46,278 nt of DNA from contig CAIOBP010000208.1 in the NCBI GenBank assembly GCA_903856295.1, positions 1 to 46,278 of the forward strand. Reading direction: 5' to 3'. The position numbers were made by a program, and so were the translations under genes. Source of the DNA: an uncultured Rhodospirillales bacterium (GTDB lineage: Bacteria > Pseudomonadota > Alphaproteobacteria > Azospirillales > Azospirillaceae). Shown piece after piece: positions 33,693 through 43,142 of this stretch; positions within the stretch are counted from its first letter, which is position 1; every line of letters starts with the position of its first letter. The notes under the pieces are model-generated. The model worked only from the letters and a program-made list of their open reading frames with translations, was not told where the DNA came from and ran no database searches.

Positions 33693-33723
33693 ATTATAGC
33701 CGCAATCCTGCCCCCCTTGTAAA
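33693..33723 (-). promoter_or_regulatory. Candidate sigma-70 promoter for the lipoprotein gene
   Basis: On the minus strand TTTACA (33723-33718) and a perfect TATAAT (33698-33693) are 19 bp apart; reading the -35 as TTACAA gives 18. The implied leader to the start at 33510 is about 175 nt. It contains a 12-bp direct repeat (CGCCCGTGTCCG at 33597 and 33614 on the plus strand). Confidence 0.5.
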
Positions 33724-33895
33724 GGAATCGAGCGTCTGTCCGGCTCATCGGACTGCTGTGCTTGGTCGTCTTACCCCGGCGAGTCTGGGCGGGTTTCGCT
33801 CGACCTCTCTTCAACGCATCTGATGGCGGGCCGCAGGCACCCATGCTATGACTGAAACCGAGAGTGTGATGATCTGACCCATGAGGCACGCCACC

Positions 33896-34360
33896 ATGTT
33901 CCCTCGCAGTATCGTCCCCGTCCTGCTACCGGCTCTGTGCGTGGTGTTTTCGGCCGGGGCGGTTCAGGCCGCGCCGCCGGCCCGTGACGCTGTGGTCGTC
34001 TATTCGAATCTGTGCTGGCTTCCGGAAAGCGGCGATGCCGCCGGCTACCGGATCCGGCTCGGCAAGGCCGGTGGCCGGCAGACCCTGTCGCTGGAGTGGA
34101 GCGAGGGTGCGCTCAAGGGGCCGGTGCAGGCCAGCAGCCTGACCATCGACCCCGGCGGCACGAAAGTCGCCTTCGCGGTGCCGATTCCGGTCAATCCCGG
34201 CGAGCGGCAGCCCTTTCTCAAGCTCAAGGGCCGGTTCGTCAACAACACGCTCTTGCTGGAGCAGATCGACTGGGACGACCGCAGCGGCCCGAAGCCGATC
34301 CGCGAGGTCTTGACCCGGGGGCGGGACACCGGGGAAAATCTTCCCGATTGTCAGCTTTGA
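33896..34360 (+). CDS. Secreted protein of unknown function
   Basis: The 154-residue protein has a signal peptide (MFPRSIVPVLLPALCVVFSA, cleaved after VQA). The mature ~130 residues look like a beta-rich domain (VVVYSNLCWLPESGDAAGYR, LKLKGRFVNNTLLLEQIDWD). I do not recognise the family. ATG 33896 is chosen because it begins the signal peptide and GAGG lies 10 nt upstream; ATG 33881 is possible. It is the only well-supported gene between the tRNA-Leu gene and its partial copy. Confidence 0.65.
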   Translation: MFPRSIVPVLLPALCVVFSAGAVQAAPPARDAVVVYSNLCWLPESGDAAGYRIRLGKAGGRQTLSLEWSEGALKGPVQASSLTIDPGGTKVAFAVPIPVNPGERQPFLKLKGRFVNNTLLLEQIDWDDRSGPKPIREVLTRGRDTGENLPDCQL

Positions 34361-34578
34361 CGGCCCGCCCATGTTCGGGGTGCTAACCCTGCTCCTGGTG
34401 CTGCTGCTGGCCGCCGCGGCGCCCCTTCGCATGGCTCCGCCCAGCCGGGGTCTGGGCCGGCTTTGCTGGCTGCCGCCCTTCGGTCAGCTGGCGGCGCACG
34501 CCGCCGAGCGAGACATCGAGACGCCACCCATAAGAGTCCGTCCGGAAACTTTATGTCGCCCTGCATAACGTTCTGAGC

Positions 34579-34905
34579 ATGATGCTCGGGATTGGTGGGA
34601 TCGGTGCCGCGATATCTTCCGGCGCACCGCTCCGGGTTTTTCGCTCGGTCGAGGATTTCATCCGTCACGGCGGGGAATGCGGCCAAAGTCACCCGTCCGC
34701 CAATAGCGGCCACGGAACGGTAAGCAGCCCGTTCACTCCGGCTGTGGTGGTGATCGATCTGCCCAGCGCGGCACGCGAGTTGATAGCCGTCTTGGAATTG
34801 GTAGCCGACGATCCCGACTTCGCTCTCGAGCCCGACGCCGCGATCCGCGCCGCGATGCCCCGCCCGCCCGCGATCATGGTTCCGAGGAAGGCGATGGCGG
34901 CATGA
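34579..34905 (+). CDS. Hypothetical protein, uncertain
   Basis: A 108-codon frame ends in an ATGA overlap with the next ORF. The C-terminal half (VVVIDLPSAARELIAVLELV, DDPDFALEPDAAIRAAMPRP) looks like coding sequence, but the N-terminal half is unconvincing, and GTG codons near 34744 are possible alternative starts. No family is recognised. The region 34361-34578 before it holds nothing I can support. Confidence 0.35.
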   Translation: MMLGIGGIGAAISSGAPLRVFRSVEDFIRHGGECGQSHPSANSGHGTVSSPFTPAVVVIDLPSAARELIAVLELVADDPDFALEPDAAIRAAMPRPPAIMVPRKAMAA

Positions 34906-35210
34906 GCGAATTTATCTCCGTCGAAGAAATTCGCCGCCAGCATGAAGCCGTCGCCGGCCCCGACGCACGCCGCGCCCGAGGTGATGCAATGACCGCCGAT
35001 CTTCGCGCCCGCCTTGAAGCCGACCGCGCCGAACTGGTCAAGCTGCTGGCCGAGACCCCGACCGACCGGCCCCTTGAAGGCGGGTTCGTCGCCATGCTGG
35101 CCGAAGCTCAAAGCGCCCTTGCCGCCGTCGAGGCCATGGGAGCCACCGAGACCAGCACGGCGACTGGCCGCCGCGTGGTGATGATCGACAATCCAGGCAT
35201 GACGCCGTAG
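34902..35210 (+). CDS. Small helical protein of unknown function
   Basis: The 102-residue acidic protein (MSEFISVEEIRRQHEAVAGP, LRARLEADRAELVKLLAETP) is predicted to be mostly helical without membrane segments. Its start overlaps the preceding stop (ATGA), which suggests coupled translation of two small genes, a common arrangement in phage- or element-derived DNA. No family is recognised. Confidence 0.45.
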   Translation: MSEFISVEEIRRQHEAVAGPDARRARGDAMTADLRARLEADRAELVKLLAETPTDRPLEGGFVAMLAEAQSALAAVEAMGATETSTATGRRVVMIDNPGMTP

Positions 35211-35237
35211 CGTCAACGCCACGGCCGAAAATCCGGC

Positions 35238-35301
35238 CGCTGGTGAGTCGGAAGGGCTTGACCGTAGGGAGGGGGGCGAAAGGTGCCCGGACTCACCAGC
35301 G
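35238..35301. repeat. 12-bp perfect inverted repeat with 40-bp loop
   Basis: CGCTGGTGAGTC (35238-35249) and GACTCACCAGCG (35290-35301) flank a G-rich spacer, just after the small ORFs. A second hairpin (CGGCCG-AAAATC-CGGCCG, 35222-35239) abuts it. The remaining DNA to the tRNA, 35302-35525, holds a tandem ACTAGGGACA pair near 35446 and 35457 and no gene I can support. Confidence 0.55.
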
Positions 35302-35525
35302 AGCGGCGGGCGGGTTTGCGCCGAGCGAGCCGTGATGCGACGCCGATTATCGCCAGGAAAGAGCGGCGGGGCTTCTGCTATTCCATCCGAGCACGAACTA
35401 TCGACAAACTCGCCGGACCCAATCTTCACCCTGCGTCACACGAAAACTAGGGACAGACTAGGGACAAAATCGGGTTTTTGCCGTTTCCGCGCCCTAAGGC
35501 GTACCGCGAAAATCCCCTAAGTCAT

Positions 35526-35612
35526 TGGTGCGGGCGGGGGGACTCGAACCCCCACAACCTTACGGTTTCCAGATTTTAAGTCTGGTGCGTCTACCGGTTT
35601 CGCCACGCCCGC
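35526..35612 (-). tRNA. tRNA-Leu (UAA)
   Basis: Read on the minus strand, a 7-bp acceptor stem (GCGGGCG / CGCCCGC) starts at 35612. It encloses a D-arm with GGTAGACG, the anticodon stem-loop CCAGA-CTTAAAA-TCTGG giving anticodon TAA, a long variable arm (class II, as expected for leucine), a T-arm with GTTCGAG, discriminator A and encoded CCA. The length is 87 nt including CCA. It lies just downstream of gapR on the same strand. Confidence 0.95.
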
Positions 35613-35637
35613 GTTGCTTCGGCTGGCTCCGCCGTCC

Positions 35638-35934
35638 TTACTCCATGCCGAGGGCGGACTTGTAGAGTTCCAGCAGTTCTTCTTCCTCTTGGCGGTCTTC
35701 CTTGGACTTCTTGCGCAGCGAGATGATCTTGCGCAGCACCTTGACGTCGAAGCCCTGGCCTTTGGCCTCGGAGTACAGGTCCTTGATATCGTCGGCGATG
35801 CCCTTCTTTTCCTCTTCGAGGCGCTCGATGCGGTCGACGAAGGAGCGCAACTGCGCTGCCGCGATGCCGCCGACGTCATTGCTGGTCGCGGCCTGGGGAG
35901 CCGGACCGGCCCCTGAGATGTTCGTGTCCACCAA
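35638..35934 (-). CDS. gapR: GapR family nucleoid-associated protein (DUF2312)
   Basis: The 98-residue coiled-coil protein contains the conserved DUF2312 core [20 protein letters not shown] and [20 protein letters not shown], then [20 protein letters not shown]. GapR binds overtwisted DNA ahead of polymerases and supports topoisomerases and chromosome replication in alphaproteobacteria. The start is unusual: TTG 35934 has GGAG at 6 nt, and the next codon is GTG 35931, which could equally be used. It lies directly upstream of tRNA-Leu. Confidence 0.93.
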   Translation of the reverse strand: MVDTNISGAGPAPQAATSNDVGGIAAAQLRSFVDRIERLEEEKKGIADDIKDLYSEAKGQGFDVKVLRKIISLRKKSKEDRQEEEELLELYKSALGME

Positions 35935-36041
35935 GGAATACTCCGTGAATTTTGAGATGTCCGGCCCGCCGTCCGCGACGGGGGCCGGTCAAGGTGCGCG
36001 CTGTGGCGGCCGTCGCCGGCTACGTCTTGCGAAACGCCCGG

Positions 36042-36554
36042 CTACTTTTTGCGAAATGCATCCAGTGTCACGACCTCGCCGCGTTTTTCCTCGCCCTTCT
36101 TGTCGCCGCTCTTCTTGTCGTCAGCGCCCGGGCGGACGGCGCCGGCGGGCGCGGCCGGCAGGGCCTCGACGACTTCGCCGGCCGGTTGCCGCTCTTCGCC
36201 CTGGGGCTGGAATTGCAGGGCGAAATTGACCGAGGGGTCGGCGAAGGTGGTGATGGCGGCGAAGGGGATGGTCAGCCGCTCATGCACGTTATTGAAGCTG
36301 AGGGTGACCGAGAACAGGTCCTCCGTCACTTCCAGCCCGAAAAACTGGTACTGGAGGACGATGGTCATCTCGCCGGGGTACTGGGTGCGCAGATAATCGG
36401 GTATTCGCACCCCGCGATGGGCCGTGCGGAAGGTGAGATAAAAGTGGTGGTTGCCCGGCAGGCCGATTTCCGACACTTGCCGCAACGCCGTTCGGACGAC
36501 ACCGCGCAGCGCGGCCTCGACCATCTTGTCGTATCTCAGCTGTTCCCGAGCCAT
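36042..36554 (-). CDS. sspB: ClpXP adaptor SspB (alphaproteobacterial type)
   Basis: The 170-residue protein has the SspB substrate-binding fold: RYDKMVEAALRGVVRTALRQ, GNHHFYLTFRTAHRGVRIPD, YPGEMTIVLQYQFFGLEVTE and FSVTLSFNNVHERLTIPFAA, followed by a disordered linker and a short C-terminal ClpX-binding motif (EVVTLDAFRKK). It delivers ssrA-tagged and other substrates to ClpXP. The start is uncertain: ATG 36554 has AAGGA about 11 nt upstream; GTG 36593 would add 13 residues. Confidence 0.9.
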   Translation of the reverse strand: MAREQLRYDKMVEAALRGVVRTALRQVSEIGLPGNHHFYLTFRTAHRGVRIPDYLRTQYPGEMTIVLQYQFFGLEVTEDLFSVTLSFNNVHERLTIPFAAITTFADPSVNFALQFQPQGEERQPAGEVVEALPAAPAGAVRPGADDKKSGDKKGEEKRGEVVTLDAFRKK

Positions 36555-36754
36555 TCCCGGCGTCATCCTTTGCACATTCGGGCGAACGCTCACACCCTAA
36601 ACCGCGTCCGCGGATCGTGCAAGCCGATGATGAAGAGGACGCGAGTCGGGGGCTGCTGGCCCGTCGCGCTTTCGCCGCGGTGGGCGCGGCGTCTGATGGC
36701 GAATTGATGAGAGTGCGCGTGGCGCCCGCGATCTTGGCAGTGCAATATCCGGCT

Positions 36755-36769
36755 GCGACATCATGTCGC
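36755..36769. promoter_or_regulatory. Interrupted palindrome in the sspB-upstream region
   Basis: GCGACAT-C-ATGTCGC is a perfect 7-bp dyad with a 1-bp centre, in the ~400-bp divergent region between sspB and the small secreted-protein gene. It has the size and symmetry of a dimeric repressor site. TTGACT at 36881-36886 might be a -35 for the plus strand. No gene is supported in 36594-36952. Confidence 0.4.
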
Positions 36770-36952
36770 CGGTCAAACCGAACCATAGTCAAAGGACCGG
36801 GGGCAAGATCAGCTCCGCTCATAGCGGCAACATTGATGCACCGCACCAGCAAAAAAGTTTCAAATCAATGTCGAAGTTGTTTGACTCTTACTGATGCCAC
36901 GGGAATCATGACGCCGCGTTGACGGTTTGAAGGTGCGGTGCGGAGCGTGGTG

Positions 36953-37246
36953 ATGCGGAGGCTGATTATTGCCGCCCTGGTGGCGTTGCTGCCGCTGAGC
37001 GGATTCGCTCAGCAGGCGAAGGAGGCTCCCCAAACGGCCGTGGTTTCGGCGCTGCTGGGGATGAGCACGGAGCGGGTGGTGGCGGTCGGTTTCGGCGTCC
37101 TTGGCGGCGCCGTCGGCCTGCATACCCTGCTCGGGGGCACCGCCTGGACTCTGGCCGGTGCCGGCGTCGGGGCGATGTTCGGCAACTGGTGGTATATTCA
37201 GAGGCTCGATAATAAGAGAACCTCGGCGGTCTTGAGCAGAACCTGA
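36953..37246 (+). CDS. Small secreted Gly-rich membrane-active protein, unknown
   Basis: The 97-residue protein has a signal peptide (MRRLIIAALVALLPLSGFAQ) and then a hydrophobic Gly-rich stretch (VVAVGFGVLGGAVGLHTLLG, AWTLAGAGVGAMFGNWWY) with a G-x3-G-x3-G glycine-zipper character. GGAG lies 7 nt before ATG 36953. It resembles in build, not clearly in sequence, the secreted protein at 5011. Glycine-zipper proteins often sit in or span the envelope. A clear terminator follows at 37338. Confidence 0.65.
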   Translation: MRRLIIAALVALLPLSGFAQQAKEAPQTAVVSALLGMSTERVVAVGFGVLGGAVGLHTLLGGTAWTLAGAGVGAMFGNWWYIQRLDNKRTSAVLSRT

Positions 37247-37337
37247 GACGGTAGCCGGAAATCCAGCGCGATACGTCCAGACTAACAATAATAATAACAA
37301 GACAAACAATAAGAAACGCCCAAGAAGGAAGCAAAAA

Positions 37338-37364
37338 GGCGGCTCGCGAGAGTCGCCATTTTTG
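37338..37364 (+). terminator. Rho-independent terminator
   Basis: GGCGGCTC-GCGA-GAGTCGCC (8-bp stem with one G.T pair) is followed by ATTTTTGTT. It ends the 36953-37246 transcript about 90 nt past the stop. The stretch in between (37279-37317) is an A/C-rich run almost free of G. Downstream, 37365-37631 is the leader of the ABC importer operon; I see no clear promoter there. Confidence 0.75.
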
Positions 37365-37631
37365 TTGAATTCGCCCCAAGCCCATGCCGCGGCATCGGGC
37401 CGGCGGGATGGCGGCGTGCCGGGACTGCGCGGTTGCGCGGCAGAAGCGCCGTGGCGGCCCCCAGACGCCTGACCGGCAGCGACAAAAAATTTGTTGCCAG
37501 AGGCCGCGGCGACGGCCCTAAATAGCCACCGAGCAATATGCCGGATGAGGCGCTGTCGCGGCGCCCTCCGCCGATGGTTGGTATCCCGAATCCATACGGG
37601 CAAAAAAACGCAATCCAGGGAGGTCGTCTAC

Positions 37632-38852
37632 ATGAAAACAGTAACGGTGATGGTCTTGGCCGGTGCTCTCGTTGGGAGCATTGCCTTTGATGCCCAGGCT
37701 GCCGATACCTTCAAACTGGCGATAACCGGTCCCTTCTCGGGCGGCTCGGCGCCGATGGGTGGTTCGATGCGCGATGGCGCCAAGCTCGCGGTGGCTCAGA
37801 TCAACGAGCAGGGCGGCTTCGAGGTGGGCGGCCACAAGATGAAGGTCGAGCTGATCGAGCGCGACGACGAGGCGAAAAATGAGCGCGGCGCGCTGATCGC
37901 CCAGGAACTGGCCTCGCTGGAGGGGCTGTCGGCGGTGATCGGCTCGGTCAATACCGGGGTGGTGCTGGCCGGCGACAAGTTTCTCCAGGAAAAGAAGATC
38001 GTCAAGATCATCACCCCCGCCGCCGGTTCGGCCTCGATGACCCAGTGGGTCAATCCGCCGGCGCAGGACCTTTACATCTTCCGCTTCGCTGCCGCCGACG
38101 GCATCCAGTCGGCGATGGTGGTCGAGGAGGCGGGGCGGCTCAAATTCACCAAGGTCGCGGTGCTGCACGACGCCACCAATTACGGCGTTTCCGGCCGCGA
38201 CGACCTGACCCGCCGCATCCTGGCCGAAGGCAAGATGACCATCGTCGCCACCGACAAATTCAATATCGGCGACAAGGACATGAGCGCCCAGCTGCTGCGC
38301 GCCAAGGCCGCCGGGGCCGAGGCGGTACTGATCTGGGGCATCGGGCCGGAACTGGCGGCGGTCGCCAACGACATGGCCAAGATCGGCTTCAAGGTGCCGC
38401 TGATCGGCGGCTGGACGCTGTCGATGTCCAACTTCATCGACAATGCCGGCAAGAACGGCGACGGCGCCATGATGCCCCAGACCTTCATCGAGGAGCCGGT
38501 GACCAAGGCCGCCACCGCCTTCATCGAGTCCTATCACAAGGCCTATGGCGTCTCCCGGATTCCCTCGCCGGTTTCCGCCGCCCAGGGCTACGATTCGGTG
38601 CTGCTGCTGGCGGCGGCGGTCAAGCAGGCCGGTTCGACCGACTCCACGAAGATCCGCGATGCCCTGGAGGATTTGCGCGAGCCGGTGGCCGGGGTCATCG
38701 CCACCTGGAAGAAGCCCTATGCCAAGTGGGACGCCGCCCATCCCGAGACTCATGAGGCGTTCCGGCGCGAGAACGTGATCATGGGCATGATCAATGGCGG
38801 TCACGTGGGCTTCGCCAATCCGGACGATCGCGCGCGGCTGGGCAATCGCTGA
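37632..38852 (+). CDS. Branched-chain amino acid-type ABC substrate-binding protein
   Basis: The 406-residue periplasmic protein has a signal peptide (MKTVTVMVLAGALVGSIAFD, cleaved after AQA) and a type I binding fold beginning FKLAITGPFSGGSAPMGGSM. SAVIGSVNTGVVLAGDKFLQ and SPVSAAQGYDSVLLLAAAVK are typical of the LivJ/HAAT group. GGAGG lies about 9 nt before ATG 37632; an upstream in-frame ATG at 37491 lacks one. It is the first gene of a four-gene importer operon. Substrate may be a branched-chain amino acid, another amino acid, urea or an aromatic acid; sequence alone does not decide. Confidence 0.9.
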   Translation: MKTVTVMVLAGALVGSIAFDAQAADTFKLAITGPFSGGSAPMGGSMRDGAKLAVAQINEQGGFEVGGHKMKVELIERDDEAKNERGALIAQELASLEGLSAVIGSVNTGVVLAGDKFLQEKKIVKIITPAAGSASMTQWVNPPAQDLYIFRFAAADGIQSAMVVEEAGRLKFTKVAVLHDATNYGVSGRDDLTRRILAEGKMTIVATDKFNIGDKDMSAQLLRAKAAGAEAVLIWGIGPELAAVANDMAKIGFKVPLIGGWTLSMSNFIDNAGKNGDGAMMPQTFIEEPVTKAATAFIESYHKAYGVSRIPSPVSAAQGYDSVLLLAAAVKQAGSTDSTKIRDALEDLREPVAGVIATWKKPYAKWDAAHPETHEAFRRENVIMGMINGGHVGFANPDDRARLGNR

Positions 38853-38966
38853 CCGAACGGGCGCCGGTGGCCGCCTCGGATCCCCGGGGTGGCCGCCGGG
38901 TCGCGCGCTCCTCTTCTGGTCTCATGACCCTCTTTTGATGTTCCCGAGTCTCCGGACGATTCGCCC

Positions 38967-39848
38967 ATGCAATGGATGATCATCGGTCAGATGGCTGTGA
39001 GCGGCGCGGCCATGGGCTTTGTCTACGCCCTGGTCGCCTACGGCTTCCAGATGACCTACGCCACCAGCAAGTCGATCAATTTCGGTCAGGGCGAGCTGGT
39101 GATGGTTTCGGCCTTCATCAGCCTCTCGGTCGCGGACATGGGCCTGCCCTATGGCGTGGTGGTGCCGGTCGGGCTGCTGAGCGGCGCCCTCCTTGGCCTG
39201 TTCGTCGAACGGGTGGCGGTGCGCTTCGCCCTGGTCCAGAAGACCGAGGGCTGGATTTTGATGACCATCATCGTCGGCCTGTTCGCCGTTTCCGCCGCCG
39301 AGAACATCTGGGGCAAGGATGAGCGGCCCTTCCCGACTCCGATCAGCCGCGAGGCCCTGGATATCGGCGGCGGCATCAGCGTGACGCCGGTCGAGCTGTC
39401 GGTGGCGCTCGGGGTCATTCTGGTGATGGTGCTGGTGGAAATCTTCCGGCGCTGGACCCTGCTCGGCAAGGCGGTGGACGCGGTGAGCGCCGACCGCGAC
39501 GCCGCCGAGCTGATGGGCATTTCCGCGACCAACGCCATCGCCATTTCCTATGCCCTCTCTGGCGCGGTGGCGGCGCTGGCCGGGATTCTGGTGGCGCCGA
39601 TCACCTCGGTCGGGCCGACCATGGCCTCGGCCCTGATCCTCAAGGCCTTTTCGGTCGCGGTCGTCGCCGGTCTGCAATCGGGCAGTGGCGTCGCCTTGGT
39701 CGGGATCAGCCTGGGGGTGCTGGAAAGTCTGGCCAGCTTCTATCTCGGTTCGGGGTGGCGCGAGACTCCGGGGCTGGTGCTGTTGATTCTCGCGCTCGCC
39801 CTGAAGCCCAACGGCATTTTCGGCACGGCGACCATTCGCAAGGTGTGA
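38967..39848 (+). CDS. livH: Branched-chain amino acid ABC permease LivH-like
   Basis: The 293-residue protein has about eight membrane helices with LivH landmarks: AMGFVYALVAYGFQMTYATS, SINFGQGELVMVSAFISLSV, the ABC-facing loop RWTLLGKAVDAVSADRDAAE and the terminal LALKPNGIFGT. It forms the inner-membrane channel with the LivM half of the next gene. It lies 114 bp after the binding-protein gene and 9 bp before the LivM-LivG fusion. Confidence 0.92.
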   Translation: MQWMIIGQMAVSGAAMGFVYALVAYGFQMTYATSKSINFGQGELVMVSAFISLSVADMGLPYGVVVPVGLLSGALLGLFVERVAVRFALVQKTEGWILMTIIVGLFAVSAAENIWGKDERPFPTPISREALDIGGGISVTPVELSVALGVILVMVLVEIFRRWTLLGKAVDAVSADRDAAELMGISATNAIAISYALSGAVAALAGILVAPITSVGPTMASALILKAFSVAVVAGLQSGSGVALVGISLGVLESLASFYLGSGWRETPGLVLLILALALKPNGIFGTATIRKV

Positions 39849-39857
39849 GCAGCCCCG

Positions 39858-41803
39858 ATGTCCAAGCGTCTCGTCACGGAAGCCGGAACCTTTGCCCTGA
39901 TGGCGGCGGTGCCGTTGTTCGTCGGCGGCAACGCCTACGGCATGGGCTTGCTGACCCTGGTGACCATTTACGCCATCGCCCTGATCGGCCTCGATGTCAC
40001 GGTCGGCTATCTCGGACAGATCAATCTCGGACAAGCGGCGTTCATGGCGCTGGGCGCCTACGCCTCGGGACTGGCCGTCACCGGGCTGGGCTGGAGCATG
40101 GCGCCGGCGCTGCTGGCGGCGGTGCTGGTCGGCCTGATCGCCGGGGCTTTTCTCGCCTTGCCGGCGCTGCGGCTCGAGGGACCGCAATTCGCCCTGGCCA
40201 CCCTGTCCTTCGCCTCGCTGGTGGTGATTCTGCTCAACGAGCTGGAGAGCGTGACCAATGGCGCCCAGGGGCTGTCGCTGGTCCGGCCGCTGCTGTTCGG
40301 GCTCAAGCTGACGCCGGCCGGTTTCTATTGGACCTGCCTCGGCCTGCTCGCCCTGTTGTGGATGGGCATGCGCAACCTGCTGTCCTCCCATTGGGGGCGC
40401 AGCTTCGAGGCGCTGCGCGACAGCCCGATCGCCACCGATGCCGTCGGGGTCTCGGTTTACGGGCGCAAGGTCGCGGCCTTCGCTCTCGGCTCGTCGCTGG
40501 GGGCGCTGGCCGGCGGGCTCTACGCCTTCGACTTCCAGTATTTGCAGCCTGACGGTTTCCGCTACGACCAGATGGTGATTCTGCTGCTCGGGGTGGTGCT
40601 GGGCGGGCGCAAGTCGCTGTGGGGCGCCTTTCTCGGCGCGGTGCTGATCGTGTTGCTGCCCAACCTGCTGTCGTCGCGCCCGGTGTTCGAGGCCATCGCC
40701 GCCATCGGTTTCCTGGCCTCGCTGGTGGCGGCGGGGCGGCGCTGGCGCGAGGAGGGCGGCTTGCCCTTCCAGGCCATCGCCCCGGTGGTCGCGACCGGGC
40801 TGATGGTGCTCGGCGGCTTCCTGGTGCAAAGCCTGGAAGACTGGCGCAAGGCGGTGTTCGCGCTGATTCTGTTCGCGGTGGTGGTCGGGTTGCCCGAGGG
40901 CGTGATGGGCTATGTCGGGCGGACGCTGGTCCGGCTGTTCGGGGGGCGCCGCCGGCCCTTGCCGCCGCCGGCGGCGCTCGACGCCGTGCTGCCGTTCCAG
41001 GAGAATCATGGCGCCGTGCCTCTGGCGGTCTCCGGCCTGTCCTGCCGGTTCGGCGGCCTGATCGCCCTGGCCGGGCTGGATCTGGAGGTGCGGAGCGGCG
41101 AGATTCACGGGCTGATCGGCCCCAACGGCAGCGGCAAATCCACCGCGATCAACGTCATTTCCGGGCTCTATCCGGCGGCGTCCGGGGTGGTGCGGCTCGA
41201 TGGCCGGGTGCTGCCCGGCGGCAGCCTGACCCGCGCCGCCCGGGCCGGCATCGCCCGCACCTTCCAGAATCTGCAATTGTTTCTGGAGCTGACGGCGCTG
41301 GAAAACATCATGGTGGCGTTGCGCCATGTCTACCGCTTGCCGCTGCCGCTGATCATGGCCGGGCTGGGCCGGCGCGAGGAGGCGACGGCGCGCTCCGAGG
41401 CGCTGGCGCTGCTCACCCTGGTCGGGCTCGGCGACTATGCCGGGGTCAAGGCCGCGGATCTGCCCTATGGCACCCAGCGCTTTCTGGAAATCGCCCGGGC
41501 GCTGGCCTGCCGGCCGCGGCTGCTGATTCTCGACGAGCCGGCGGCGGGGCTGTCGTCGCCCGACATCAAGGTGCTGATCGGCATCATGGAGCGGATTCGC
41601 GAGCGGCGGATTCCGGTGATCCTGATCGAGCATCACATGGATATCGTGGCTGAGCTGTGCGACCGCGTCACCGTGCTCGATGGCGGCAAGGTGATCGCCA
41701 CCGGCACGCCCGCAGAGATTCAAAATCATCCGGACGTGATTCGGGCTTATCTCGGCACCATCGCTGGCGAGCGGGCGGGCGGGAGCGAAACGGGGGCGCA
41801 GCC

Positions 41804-41810
<7 letters not shown>
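39858..41810 (+). CDS. Fused ABC permease and ATPase (LivM-LivG)
   Basis: The 650-residue protein joins two normally separate subunits. Residues 1-~365 are a LivM permease (GLDVTVGYLGQINLGQAAFM, RNLLSSHWGRSFEALRDSPI). Residues ~385-640 are a LivG ATPase with Walker A GPNGSGKST near 425, the Q-loop RTFQNLQLFLELTALENIMV, the variant signature LPYGTQRFLEIARALA, Walker B LLILDEPAAGLS and an H-loop in LIEHHMDIVAELCD. The linker is short and basic (FGGRRRPLPPP). With LivH and LivF this would make a complete importer. It overlaps livF. Confidence 0.9.
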
Positions 41811-42535
<725 letters not shown>

Positions 42536-42539
42536 CACG

Positions 42540-42556
42540 GACGGCCAAAAGCCGTC
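42540..42556. terminator. Short hairpin between livF and heme oxygenase
   Basis: GACGGC-CAAAA-GCCGTC forms a perfect 6-bp stem between the convergent stop codons. The absence of a T-run leaves its strength uncertain. Confidence 0.4.
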
Positions 42557-43130
42557 AGGCCTGGGCCTGATCCGCGCAGCGGTCGAGCCAGCGGGCGACT
42601 TCGGCGAAGGTGAGCTCGGCCGCCTGCCGGGCCTGCTCGCGCTCCTCGGGGCTTTCCAGCTCCTCAAGCCACGCCATGAGGCTGCGCCAATCGCGGGTCG
42701 GCTCGAGGTCCGGGGTGTCGAGGAAGCTGGCGCCCCCGGTTGTGGCGTCGAAGCCCAGGGTCCGCTTGACGTTGGCCGCCAGGGGACTGGAGCCGAAGTA
42801 GGAGCCGTCGACGACATAGCGGCCGCCGAGGAAGGCGGCCGGCGTCGTGTAGGATGCCATGTCGGTGAAAATCGGGCAGGTGGCGGGATCGACTCCGAGG
42901 GTTTCAAGGTCCGTCGCCAGGGGCGGCGCGCGGTGGGTCCGTCGCGGCCAGCGCTCGGCCAGCCGGCTGTCGCTGACGGCGTGGAGGCCGTAGAGGGCGC
43001 GCAAGGCGGTGATATATTGGGCCAGGGTGAGAGCGGGCGCCATCACCGGGGCCAGCAGGGGATGGCGATGCAACCGGTAGTGCACCTCGGTCGTGGCATC
43101 GCGCAGAAGTTTCCGAACCTGTCCCGCCAT
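42555..43130 (-). CDS. Biliverdin-producing heme oxygenase
   Basis: The 191-residue helical protein resembles bacterial BphO/HmuO: VRKLLRDATTEVHYRLHRHP contains the proximal heme-ligand region (EVHxxLHxHPL), followed by LTLAQYITALRALYGLH. The distal-helix part GGRYVVDGSYFGSSPLAANV has the G-S-x2-G-type contact and continues to GASFLD. It would split heme to biliverdin, CO and iron for iron recovery or chromophore supply. AAGGA lies 9 nt before ATG. No bacteriophytochrome or heme-uptake gene is adjacent. Confidence 0.85.
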   Translation of the reverse strand: MAGQVRKLLRDATTEVHYRLHRHPLLAPVMAPALTLAQYITALRALYGLHAVSDSRLAERWPRRTHRAPPLATDLETLGVDPATCPIFTDMASYTTPAAFLGGRYVVDGSYFGSSPLAANVKRTLGFDATTGGASFLDTPDLEPTRDWRSLMAWLEELESPEEREQARQAAELTFAEVARWLDRCADQAQA

Positions 43131-43142
43131 CGCCGCCGTCCT

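Noticed and set aside
34371-34568. 65-codon plus-strand frame with a hydrophobic N-terminus
   Set aside because: It has no ribosome site, and the sequence after the first 20 residues is not protein-like.
34351-34713. 120-codon minus-strand frame
   Set aside because: It has no recognisable domain and overlaps the end of the secreted-protein gene; its C-terminal part is Arg/Ala/Pro-rich, typical of a shadow.
36617-36922. 101-codon plus-strand frame upstream of the small secreted protein
   Set aside because: It has no ribosome site or motif and spans the presumed regulatory region, including the 36755-36769 palindrome.
37491-37631. N-terminal extension of the ABC substrate-binding protein
   Set aside because: The signal peptide begins at ATG 37632, which has GGAGG upstream; the extension is Arg-rich and would bury the signal sequence.
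38922-41729. 935-codon minus-strand frame opposite livH and livMG
   Set aside because: It is extremely Gln/His/Arg/Gly-rich and lies opposite unmistakable ABC transporter genes, so it is an antisense shadow despite its length.
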